From Geobacter sp. (GTDB lineage Bacteria; Desulfobacterota; Desulfuromonadia; Geobacterales; Geobacteraceae): a stretch of DNA of 8,893 bases. The notes under the pieces were generated by a model that made no database searches, had not been told where the DNA came from, and worked only from the letters and a program-made list of their open reading frames with translations. The DNA lies in assembly GCA_003857395.1 (NCBI GenBank), contig RPRC01000239.1:1-8893 (forward strand). Direction: 5' to 3'. This document shows, in pieces, positions 1 through 6,081 of the stretch (position 1 is the first letter of the stretch; the number at the start of each line of letters is the position of its first letter). Position numbers and translations under genes: made by a program.

Positions 1-646
1 CCGTCGGACCGACCTGCTCCATCCGGCCATTGCTCAAAACCCCGACCCTTCCGGCAAGGTAGAGCGCTTCATCGAAATCATGGGTCACCATCAACAGGGT
101 TGTGTCTAGCTGCTCGTGCAACTGCTTGAGAGAGTAACGGATTTCATCCCGGAAACGGGGATCGAGAGCCGCCAACGGCTCATCCAGCAGCAGTACCGCC
201 GGTTGTACCGCCAGGGCCCGAGCCAGACTGGTGCGCTGTTTTTCTCCGCCACTCAGATTCAAAGGCAGCCGCTGCAGGATCCGCCGCAGATCCAGCAGCT
301 CGATCAAGCCGTCAAGCCATGACTCGGACGGTCTTTTTGCTGGAGCAAGGTAGCGCAGGCCGAAACGGATATTCTCCAGAACCGTCAGATGGGGAAACAA
401 AGAGTAATCCTGGTAGACAATGCCGATTTGCCGCAGTTCCGGCGCCAACCGGGTAACGTCCCGGCCGGCCACCCGGATGCTGCCAGCGGTGGGACGCACT
501 AGACCGGCGATCGATTCGAGAATCACCGTTTTGCCTGATCCGGTCGGACCAAGCAAGGCAAAAAACTCGCCGCGGTCAATCTGCAGCGAGACATCGCGCA
601 ACTGGAACTCCGGCCAGACCACCGACAGATTCGCCAGCGTAATCAT
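1..646 (-). CDS. wtpC: Molybdate/tungstate ABC transporter ATP-binding protein, 3' end outside the window
   Basis: This is the cytoplasmic ATPase that powers an oxyanion importer with the permease encoded just upstream. Only the first 215 residues are present; the frame is open to the window edge. Visible motifs are Walker A GPTGSGKT (33-40), the Q-loop YQD (78-80), the signature LSGGEKQ (131-137), Walker B VLLLDEP (151-157), the D-loop LAALD (158-162) and the switch histidine in VTHD (H189), so it should be catalytically competent. The start is set by the ATGA overlap with the permease stop, a sign of translational coupling. The family is assigned mainly from the permease partner, which is WtpB/ModB-like. 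The C-terminus is missing, so it cannot be told whether a TOBE regulatory domain is present (long WtpC/ModC type) or absent (short TupC type). Substrate preference, molybdate versus tungstate, cannot be read from the sequence. Confidence 0.88.
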   Translation of the reverse strand, partial: MITLANLSVVWPEFQLRDVSLQIDRGEFFALLGPTGSGKTVILESIAGLVRPTAGSIRVAGRDVTRLAPELRQIGIVYQDYSLFPHLTVLENIRFGLRYLAPAKRPSESWLDGLIELLDLRRILQRLPLNLSGGEKQRTSLARALAVQPAVLLLDEPLAALDPRFRDEIRYSLKQLHEQLDTTLLMVTHDFDEALYLAGRVGVLSNGRMEQVGPT

Positions 647-1485
647 GAAAATCTCCGCAGCGGTCTCGCCACCACGCGCAACAGCAGAAACAGTCCCAGG
701 CAGGCCAGAATCAGCCAGACCGCAACGGGTTGGGAATATTTGAGTCCGTAGGCGGTAAAGCGTTCAAACATCAGCACCGGGGCAATCATCGGATGATAGG
801 CAACGATTACCACTGCCCCAAACTCGCTCACCGCCCGGGCAGCACAAAGTATCACTCCGCAGAGCATGTGCCGCCAGGTCAAGGGTGCCGTAACCCGGAA
901 AAAGACCGCCGCCGGATTGGCGCCGAGGCTGCGGGCAACCCGCTCCAGTCGCACCGGTACACCCTCAAAGCCCGCCTTGGCGGCATTCACGTAAAAAGGC
1001 AGGCCGACAAAAGTCATAACTGCGATTATCCCCGTTACACTGCCCAAGATAGACAGACCGACGCTGGCCAGCACCTGACCCAGCCAATGGTTTCGTCCGG
1101 CCAGGCTGAGTATGGCAATCCCCACCACCGGATGGGGAATCACGATCGGCAGGTCTATGACACTTTCCACCAGTTTCTTGCCGAAAAAATCGTGGCGCGC
1201 CAGCAGATAGGCCAGGGGCGTACCGAACAGAAATGCTATCGCTGCCGCCGAACCGGCGGTATAGATGGACAACCAGAGCGAGGCCCGAACCTCCGGATCA
1301 CTGATGGTCGCGAGGAGATCAGCAAGGCTCGGTTGTGTGACCATCCGCAATAACGGCAGCACGATGAACAGCAGAATGATCACACTGAAGAAACCGTTCA
1401 GGTATAAAAAGCGATTACCCGGCAAAAGCTGCCGAAATCCACTCGCAGGAGGGGCAGTACCGCTATTTTTCTGGGACTGTACCAT
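643..1485 (-). CDS. wtpB: Molybdate/tungstate ABC transporter permease
   Basis: This 280-residue inner-membrane protein should form the homodimeric channel of a molybdate/tungstate importer. About six hydrophobic segments are visible (roughly 31-47, 72-97, 108-130, 145-168, 207-230 and 253-272). The cytoplasmic EAA loop that docks on the ATPase lies at about 173-202, with the core ARSLGAN and the ending TAPL. The later stretch RAVSEFGAVVIVAYHPM (217-233) followed by APVLMFERFTAYGL is characteristic of the WtpB/ModB branch rather than phosphate or sulfate permeases. The start at 1485 is supported by GGGAGAG ending 2 nt before the ATG; the soluble N-terminus of about 30 residues is somewhat long. 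The stop overlaps the wtpC start by 4 nt. No substrate-binding protein gene precedes it: the 432 nt upstream have no credible ORF and the next gene on this strand is a glycosyltransferase. Family call firm, exact substrate uncertain. Confidence 0.9.
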   Translation of the reverse strand: MVQSQKNSGTAPPASGFRQLLPGNRFLYLNGFFSVIILLFIVLPLLRMVTQPSLADLLATISDPEVRASLWLSIYTAGSAAAIAFLFGTPLAYLLARHDFFGKKLVESVIDLPIVIPHPVVGIAILSLAGRNHWLGQVLASVGLSILGSVTGIIAVMTFVGLPFYVNAAKAGFEGVPVRLERVARSLGANPAAVFFRVTAPLTWRHMLCGVILCAARAVSEFGAVVIVAYHPMIAPVLMFERFTAYGLKYSQPVAVWLILACLGLFLLLRVVARPLRRFS

Positions 1486-1490
1486 TGCTC

Positions 1491-1560
1491 TCCCGTTTCC
1501 ACAGTATAATCATGGAGATATTTGACAGCCGTTCCGGAAGGAACTCTCTCCCAAACGGGA
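1491..1560 (-). promoter_or_regulatory. wtpB leader with mutually exclusive pairings over the ribosome-binding site
   Basis: In the minus-strand transcript the leader segment UCCCGUUU (1560 down to 1553) is the exact 8-base complement of AAACGGGA (1498 down to 1491), which includes the start of the wtpB Shine-Dalgarno sequence GGGAGAG. The same upstream segment can instead close a local hairpin, UCCC-GUUU-GGGA (1560 to 1549). A second local hairpin, GTTCC-TTCC-GGAAC, sits at 1531-1544. The arrangement could switch between an open and a closed ribosome-binding site. It does not match the molybdenum cofactor riboswitch consensus as I remember it. No ligand is proposed, and the complementarity could be chance. 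Confidence 0.35.
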
Positions 1561-1593
1561 TATAACCGGTATCCGGACCGCTGTAGTCGTGAG

Positions 1594-1623
1594 ATAATAA
1601 CGTTACACGGCAGCCATTGTCAA
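1594..1623 (-). promoter_or_regulatory. Sigma70-type promoter for wtpBC with a palindrome over the -10
   Basis: On the minus strand a perfect -35 hexamer TTGACA (1623-1618) is followed after 18 nt by TATTAT (1599-1594), five of six matches to the -10 consensus. Transcription would start near 1587, giving a leader of about 100 nt. The 8-base palindrome TAACGTTA (1598-1605) overlaps the -10 edge. It resembles half of a ModE operator (sites with CGTTATAT-like arms), which would fit a Mo/W transporter, but a full two-arm ModE box is not evident. A further inverted repeat, GGATA-n7-TATCC (1558-1574), lies in the early leader. Confidence 0.6.
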
Positions 1624-1808
1624 ATCCAAACATCGCCCCTAACCAAAAGCCAGGAGCCGATCGGACGTAGGAAATCGAAGCGAAAATTCGGCTGGGGGAG
1701 GACAGAATTTGTCGATTTTGCAGGGTAATAGTTGTTCTCTTTCCCAAAAAAGCGGCGACATATGGACCGTCCAGACATATTTGCAGCGGATTTACCCTAA
1801 GTCCAGCA

Positions 1809-1823
1809 GGCTCCAAAGGAGCC
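1809..1823. other. Short perfect hairpin after the SenB-like gene's terminator
   Basis: GGCTCC-AAA-GGAGCC forms a 6-bp stem with a 3-nt loop just beyond the T-tract of the terminator at 1826-1882. It has no T-run of its own on either strand. It may be a backup 3'-end structure or simply part of a compound terminator. Confidence 0.35.
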
Positions 1824-1825
1824 GG

Positions 1826-1882
1826 AAAAACAGCAAGCCAGGCAACCGCTACGATAAGGATCGTTGGTCACCTGGCTTGCTG
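1826..1882 (-). terminator. Rho-independent terminator of the SenB-like gene
   Basis: Two perfectly complementary 12-nt arms, CAGCAAGCCAGG (1831-1842) and CCTGGCTTGCTG (1871-1882), enclose a 28-nt loop that itself contains a nested stem ACGAT-AAGG-ATCGT (1851-1864). On the minus strand the structure is followed at once by TTTTT (1830-1826), the hallmark of intrinsic termination. It starts 35 nt after the stop codon at 1918, so it fits the glycosyltransferase transcript. It also insulates wtpBC, which has its own promoter downstream. Confidence 0.8.
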
Positions 1883-1917
1883 TTGCCATGCCGGTCAGGA
1901 CTACATGTCCCGAGCCG

Positions 1918-2919
1918 TTATCGATGCATCTCCCCTGCCATTCCCGCCAAAGCAATGGAAGGCGCATCAGAGAACAGCTTTTCAATTAAAATCCTCAGGC
2001 TTTCCCTTTCCTTTGCCGGCTCGAATTTGTACGACTCCTGTCGACACCGAGTCACCAACTCGCCATAGTACCGGGAATCCACCTCAGCCTGATAGAGAAG
2101 CTCAGCAAGCCTGTGACTGTCCCCGACAGGAAAGAGCCCGGGATAATCGTCTCCCAGGAGACCTTGCATGCAGGGGATATCGGTACCTAGTACCGGAATG
2201 CCGGAGACAACTGCTTCGGAAACCACATTTGCGCCACCTTCGAGAAGTGATGACATCACCAGCAGCCGACTACCAAGAAGAATTACCGCAGTACGCTCCG
2301 CGGACTGCTCGCCAAACCAGTGAAAACGCGGATTTTCTTCAACCTCTCGTGCCGCGGCCCGCGCATACTCGGCGGATAGCGCCTTACCGATGTGGAGTAT
2401 CCGTATCCTGGAACCAAGGGGCAGCAGGCGAGCCGCACGCGCAGCCAGCAAGGGATCCTTGACAGCCCGCAAGTGAGCGATAGCGCAAACATCAAAGGTA
2501 CCCCCTTCCCTGGCAATTTCGACCTTCGGCGCAACAGCCGACTGGAATATTACCATCGTCCTGCCACGCAGGTCCGGTGGCAGCGCAAAGATTCCCTTGG
2601 ACTGCAAAACCACCAACTGGTCCGCGAGGTACAGAACGTCCCGGGCACTGGGGTCGTTTTGCAGGTCCCGGTACAGATCCGTTCCTGTCAGACAGATTGC
2701 GATACGTCCGGCAGTAGCGTTTTTCCGGGCATCACGCACCGCTTGACGATTTGTATAGGCATTGAAAACAACCAGAAGATCGCATCGTTCGTCACCATCA
2801 GCAGAAGAACTCTCCACCCGATGCCCGAGACTTACGAAAAAAGATCGCCAGCGCTCGCTGGTGACAACATTGCCGTTTCTGATATTCAGTGCCGGTGCTT
2901 CAAGAAAACGTATATTCAT
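1918..2919 (-). CDS. senB: SenB-like selenosugar synthase (TIGR04348-family glycosyltransferase)
   Basis: This predicted 333-residue cytosolic GT-B glycosyltransferase matches my recollection of the SenB family, in which the enzyme makes a C-Se bond from selenophosphate and a UDP-sugar to give a selenosugar, a step of selenoneine synthesis. Family-like landmarks are the N-terminal RNGNVVTSERW (14-24), CLTGTDLYRDL (76-86), AHLRAVKDP (148-156), and the donor-binding EGGANVVSEA (227-236), which supplies the E-x7-E pair E227/E235, followed by GDDYPGLFPVGD (256-267). I chose the ATG at 2919 because homology-like sequence (MNIRFLEAP) begins there. The open frame extends upstream to 3075, but that part looks non-coding. 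The Shine-Dalgarno is weak (TGGA, about 6 nt upstream). A strong terminator follows. No senA or senC is in this window, so the product may be a free selenosugar, or the substrate may differ. Family confident, reaction inferred. Confidence 0.82.
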   Translation of the reverse strand: MNIRFLEAPALNIRNGNVVTSERWRSFFVSLGHRVESSSADGDERCDLLVVFNAYTNRQAVRDARKNATAGRIAICLTGTDLYRDLQNDPSARDVLYLADQLVVLQSKGIFALPPDLRGRTMVIFQSAVAPKVEIAREGGTFDVCAIAHLRAVKDPLLAARAARLLPLGSRIRILHIGKALSAEYARAAAREVEENPRFHWFGEQSAERTAVILLGSRLLVMSSLLEGGANVVSEAVVSGIPVLGTDIPCMQGLLGDDYPGLFPVGDSHRLAELLYQAEVDSRYYGELVTRCRQESYKFEPAKERESLRILIEKLFSDAPSIALAGMAGEMHR

Positions 2920-2962
2920 GTTTAATCCAGGGGTCAGGGTTTCGTAATGGGCAGAGATCCAC

Positions 2963-2981
2963 AAAAAATCGTACGAAAAAA
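2963..2981. promoter_or_regulatory. TCGTACGA palindrome flanked by two A6 tracts, upstream of the SenB-like gene
   Basis: An 8-base palindrome TCGTACGA (2969-2976) lies between runs of six A (2963-2968 and 2976-2981, sharing one base with the palindrome). It is 44-62 nt upstream of the SenB-like start codon, a position where an operator or core promoter is expected. No clear -35/-10 pair was found around it, so a regulatory role is only a guess. Confidence 0.25.
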
Positions 2982-3010
2982 TTAGCCGGCAATAGCGACA
3001 CCAAACCGCC
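2976..3010 (-). terminator. Possible weak terminator after dacB
   Basis: On the minus strand GGCGGT (3010-3005) can pair with ATTGCC (2993-2988), using two G-U pairs, and six T follow shortly after at 2981-2976. A separate perfect hairpin, GGCCAG-AGTC-CTGGCC (3021-3036), lies just before it. Together they could end the dacB transcript within the 231-nt gap before the SenB-like gene. The stem is weak and the T-run is 6 nt away from it. Confidence 0.35.
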
Positions 3011-3150
3011 TGACCTGCATGGCCAGAGTCCTGGCCCGCCAGGAGGGACGGGAGGAATCTTGACTCCGGCTGCATGAAACCATGGGAGTTCTCTCCCGCG
3101 AAGCGTATTTCTGTTCTTCAAAAATGAATTATCATAACCAGCATCATGCC

Positions 3151-4632
3151 TCAAATATCAGGAGGTCGTGCGGAAAACGTGCTCAGAAGCACGGCTATCC
3201 GGTCCTGAAGGTTACGAACTCGCTGCTCCGAACCGACAAAGTTCTGCATGATCATGGAAAATGCCAGTGGTTCTCCATCAGTAGTAACAGTGTAGCCGGC
3301 AAGCGCAGAGACACCCGTCATTGTTCCTGTCTTGGCCTTGACCTTCCCCTCGGCCGGAGTTCCTTTCATTCGACGCACGAGGGTGCCGTCTTTCCCGGCA
3401 CGCGGCAGAGCGTTAACAAAAAATGGGTAGATCGCTTGATCCCTATACACTGCAACCAAGAGACGGGTAATAGTATCGGCATTGGTCAGATTGTACCGTG
3501 ACACCCCCGAGCCATCGGCAATCACCAAGCGGTTCGTAGCTATCCCGTTTTGGCGGAGATACTCCTTGATTACTTCCGCCCCCTCGGCAGCAGTACCTTT
3601 TTGCCCGGATTTCGTGTGCGCAAGATACTTCAGGAGGTTCTCCGCGCCCAGATTATCACTCTTTTTCAAAACTACCGAAACAATCTCGCTGACCTGATGT
3701 CGCATAGCGGCAAGCTTTTCCGCATCAGGCGGAGCAGCTCCCAATTTCAGAGGAGTAGTCTTTGTGCCGGTCTGCTGCAACAGTTCCGCCAGCAGCGTAA
3801 GGGTATATAGTTCGGGCCGCCAGACAGTCAGCCGCCTGCTGACAGATGAGCAGCCTGGAGCAAGCAATCCGGAAATACGAATATGATTATCACGATCCCC
3901 CGCCGGCCTAGTCACGGAAACAGCGCAGGGCCCACCGGGTTTCCCGGTTTTCCCGGTGTTTTCAATTTCCACATACCGGGTTGCTGGCTCAGTTGACACC
4001 TTCAGCGGCAACATTGCGGCCTGCCCGGGAGATACCGTCACGCGGACCGTGTTACCATTCACCGAAAGGGCGGAAAGATACATCGCGTCAGGGCCGGGTT
4101 CATCGTCCCACATCCAGCCACTCCCCCAATAGGTCTCGTCAAAACACCCTGTGTCGCCGACAAGTTTATACGTTCGACCAGGAGAAAGTTTGCCTGAAAG
4201 CTCGCTGACCATTTGTTTGAGGTCGGCTGTTTTCAGCAGAGGGTCTCCGCAGCCCCTGACATAGAGAGTGTTGTTGTCAGGGCTTATGGCAACAGAAGTT
4301 TCAATGGTATGGTCAGGGCCCAAGCGAGAAAGTATGGCAGCCGCGGTGAACAGTTTTTGTACCGAGGCTGGCGGCATAAGCTGGTAAGGATTTGTTTCGT
4401 AGAGGGTAACACCGCTTTTGAGAGAGACAACCTTTATTGAAGCGACAGAATACGGGAGCAGCTCACGGGCAATCATGCTGTCGAGCTCTTGCTTCAGAAC
4501 GAGAGCAGGAGAACTGCACGCCACAACGGTCGGAGGCACCGGGCAGGTGAAGTTCACTCCTTGAGAGGCACAACCGGTAAGCAGGATCAGGAGCGATATT
4601 TGAGCAAGAAGGGCACGCTGTACCAGTTTCAT
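3151..4632 (-). CDS. dacB: D-alanyl-D-alanine carboxypeptidase/endopeptidase, PBP4 family lipoprotein
   Basis: This 493-residue enzyme of peptidase family S13 should trim D-Ala from, or cleave cross-links in, peptidoglycan in the periplasm. The three catalytic motifs are present: S-x-x-K as SVQK (90-93, nucleophile S90), S-x-N as SDN (325-327) and K-T-G as KTGT (434-437). The block GWMWDDEPGPDA (172-183) is typical of this family and lies before the large insert domain. The N-terminus is a lipoprotein signal: basic MKLVQR, a hydrophobic core and the lipobox LLTGC with C21 as the lipidated residue, so the protein is probably membrane-anchored rather than soluble as in E. coli PBP4. The start is supported by AAGGAA about 9 nt upstream. 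The gene stands 155 nt after the radical SAM gene on the same strand and 231 nt before the SenB-like gene. Confidence 0.93.
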   Translation of the reverse strand: MKLVQRALLAQISLLILLTGCASQGVNFTCPVPPTVVACSSPALVLKQELDSMIARELLPYSVASIKVVSLKSGVTLYETNPYQLMPPASVQKLFTAAAILSRLGPDHTIETSVAISPDNNTLYVRGCGDPLLKTADLKQMVSELSGKLSPGRTYKLVGDTGCFDETYWGSGWMWDDEPGPDAMYLSALSVNGNTVRVTVSPGQAAMLPLKVSTEPATRYVEIENTGKTGKPGGPCAVSVTRPAGDRDNHIRISGLLAPGCSSVSRRLTVWRPELYTLTLLAELLQQTGTKTTPLKLGAAPPDAEKLAAMRHQVSEIVSVVLKKSDNLGAENLLKYLAHTKSGQKGTAAEGAEVIKEYLRQNGIATNRLVIADGSGVSRYNLTNADTITRLLVAVYRDQAIYPFFVNALPRAGKDGTLVRRMKGTPAEGKVKAKTGTMTGVSALAGYTVTTDGEPLAFSMIMQNFVGSEQRVRNLQDRIAVLLSTFSARPPDI

Positions 4633-4671
4633 GGTTTTAGTTCCTTGTACCAGAAATTGCTGAAAGGGATC

Positions 4672-4695
4672 AGGACCTTGCGATTCTCAAGTCCT
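4672..4695. other. Hairpin in the dacB leader
   Basis: AGGACCTTG (4672-4680) and CAAGTCCT (4688-4695) form an 8-bp stem with a single bulged base and a 7-nt loop, about 40 nt upstream of the dacB start. There is no T-run on either strand, so it is not an obvious terminator for the radical SAM gene. It could be a leader structure. The remaining part of the 155-nt gap shows a TTGACA at about 4738-4733 (minus) without a matching -10 at the right distance. Confidence 0.3.
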
Positions 4696-4787
4696 CATTG
4701 CATAAAACGTTAGGGGCCCCCAGGTAAAAACTGCTGTCAACGGCCAAGCGTGCGGAGATCTCACACCTGAGCATCTGTACATGATCT

Positions 4788-5987
4788 TCAGATGAAGCGC
4801 CTGACAATTGCATCGCTGATCGCGTCCAGGTTCTCCGGGGTCACACCGAGCCTTTGAGCCGCTTCCTGTACCTCGGTCCGCCGGTAGGGATCCTCGACAT
4901 CGCCGAGTCGTGACATAATGCCGAGCCGCCTGCCAAGCTGATAGATGAACCTGAATTGCGGCTCCATGGTGAGAAAGCCCCAGATGAGATCTCTCATTCG
5001 TTGCAAGTCGCCGGGAAGCCGGCCTTCCAGCTCGGGGAGAAGGTTCAGGACGTGGTCGCTTGCCAAATAGCCGGTTACCCCTTCGAGGATGTCCAAAAAG
5101 AGCAGTATCTCCTCCGCGACCAGGAGATCAGGGCATTTTCTGAAGCGTCCGTCACGGACCTCCCCGGCGAGGGGCGTCCGCTCGGGTATGGCGAGGGTGC
5201 GGAGTCGGATGAAGTCAGGATTTATGCGGTTCATGGCATCGGCTGTGTCTTGGGCGTGCTCCCGCCAGAGATCGAGTCCCCCAAGCCCCGGCATGTAGTA
5301 CTCGGAGAGTTCTATCCCAGCCGACTTCACCTGCAGGCCGGCCCTTACATGGACCTCCTTCGTGGCCCCTTTGTTCATCATGGCAAGAACTGCATCGCAG
5401 CCTGACTCCATGCCGATATGGATGCGGTTGAGCCCAGCCTCCGCGAGGGCGCGCAACTGGTCCGCGGGCATGCGATCGATGGTGTCCGAACGGCTGTAGG
5501 AGGTGATCCGCTTCACCAGGGGAAAAAGCTCTTTCAGATGATTCAGGATCTCGATCAGCCGGGTGGGACGGAGCACCAGGCTGTCCGCATCCTGGAGGAA
5601 GACCGATTCCATGCCCGACCTGTACCAGGAGAGGGCCGCACGGAAAGCAGCGGTTTCTTCGGGCGGCAAGGCTTTGAAAGCCTCCCTGACATCCTCTTCC
5701 ATAAGCAGGCCGGGACCGGCAGAGAGCAGCACAAGATTTTCCACATGGTGGGCCACGGAATCAAGGTCACGCAGGACCTGTTCGACCGGTCGGATGGAGA
5801 AACGGGTCCCCTTGTAGACCGGGCAGAAGGCGCAGCGGTTCCAGTGACAGTTCCTGGTCACTCGCACCAGCAGGCTCTGCGCCTCGCTGGGGGGGCGAAT
5901 CGGCCCCTGTTCGAAGCCCTGATAAGGGCTTGTCCTGTTGCTTGCGTTCATGGGGTGATTATCGAAGATATCCAGGAAAAAATCCAT
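4788..5987 (-). CDS. Radical SAM protein with a C-x4-C-x2-C cluster motif
   Basis: This cytosolic protein of up to 399 residues probably binds a [4Fe-4S] cluster and cleaves S-adenosylmethionine to a 5'-deoxyadenosyl radical; the substrate is unknown. The cluster motif is TRNCHWNRCAFC (44-55) with C47, C52 and C55, that is C-x4-C-x2-C instead of the usual C-x3-C-x2-C. Downstream barrel features fit the superfamily: LSAGPG (89-94), FLQDADSL (130-137), IHIGMESGCD (189-198) and YYMPGLGG (230-237). Residues after about 290 form a helical C-terminal part ending in a region that looks like a small helical or HTH-like domain (about 367-399). No cobalamin-binding or extra Cys-cluster domain is seen. 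Neither ATG (5987 or the in-frame one at 5951, which would give 387 residues) has a good Shine-Dalgarno, so the start is uncertain. The gene may follow the broken small gene at 6082-6307 in one transcript. Confidence 0.85.
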   Translation of the reverse strand: MDFFLDIFDNHPMNASNRTSPYQGFEQGPIRPPSEAQSLLVRVTRNCHWNRCAFCPVYKGTRFSIRPVEQVLRDLDSVAHHVENLVLLSAGPGLLMEEDVREAFKALPPEETAAFRAALSWYRSGMESVFLQDADSLVLRPTRLIEILNHLKELFPLVKRITSYSRSDTIDRMPADQLRALAEAGLNRIHIGMESGCDAVLAMMNKGATKEVHVRAGLQVKSAGIELSEYYMPGLGGLDLWREHAQDTADAMNRINPDFIRLRTLAIPERTPLAGEVRDGRFRKCPDLLVAEEILLFLDILEGVTGYLASDHVLNLLPELEGRLPGDLQRMRDLIWGFLTMEPQFRFIYQLGRRLGIMSRLGDVEDPYRRTEVQEAAQRLGVTPENLDAISDAIVRRFI

Positions 5988-6000
5988 AAGAATTACTAAG

Positions 6001-6015
6001 ACCTGCGTTGCAGGT
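6001..6015. other. Perfect hairpin in front of the radical SAM start codon
   Basis: ACCTGC-GTT-GCAGGT forms a 6-bp stem with a 3-nt loop, ending 13 nt upstream of the ATG at 5987 on the minus strand. The only Shine-Dalgarno-like sequence near that start (AGGT) lies inside the stem, so the structure could limit translation. It may equally be unrelated to function. Confidence 0.3.
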
Positions 6016-6081
6016 AACCATCCGGCGGAGAGCTGGCTGCGGGTTCGCCCCCCAACTAGCCGATCAGTATAGTGACAAGTT

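Larger units (their letters stand above)
1486..1917. other. Intergenic region between wtpB and the SenB-like gene
   Basis: These 432 nt contain no convincing gene. The open frame at 1463-1816 on the minus strand has no family resemblance and overlaps promoter and leader signals. From right to left the region holds the terminator of the SenB-like gene (1826-1882), a second short hairpin (1809-1823), a stretch with small inverted repeats such as GACA-n5-TGTC at 1701-1713, the wtpB promoter (1594-1623), and a leader of about 100 nt with complementary segments that could cover the wtpB ribosome-binding site. Confidence 0.7.

Noticed and set aside
730..1353. Plus-strand open frame (207 codons) inside wtpB
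   Set aside because: It is rich in Gln, His and Arg, as expected of the antisense of a hydrophobic permease, and lacks a ribosome-binding site.
1486..1590. Molybdenum cofactor riboswitch before wtpB
   Set aside because: The leader lacks the conserved Moco-RNA segments I can recall; only simple complementary segments are visible.
1463..1816. Minus-strand open frame (117 codons) upstream of wtpB, considered as a remnant of a substrate-binding protein
   Set aside because: There is no signal peptide and no WtpA/ModA-like sequence, and it runs through the promoter and leader.
2920..3075. N-terminal extension of the SenB-like protein by 52 residues
   Set aside because: The extension contains no family-like sequence and would cover the A-tract/palindrome intergenic region; the homologous part begins at the ATG at 2919.
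4633..4787. Promoter built on TTGACA upstream of dacB
   Set aside because: No acceptable -10 lies 16-19 nt downstream of the hexamer.
5418..5999. Plus-strand open frame (193 codons) opposite the radical SAM gene
   Set aside because: It is antisense to the cluster-motif region of a clear radical SAM protein and shows no family signal.
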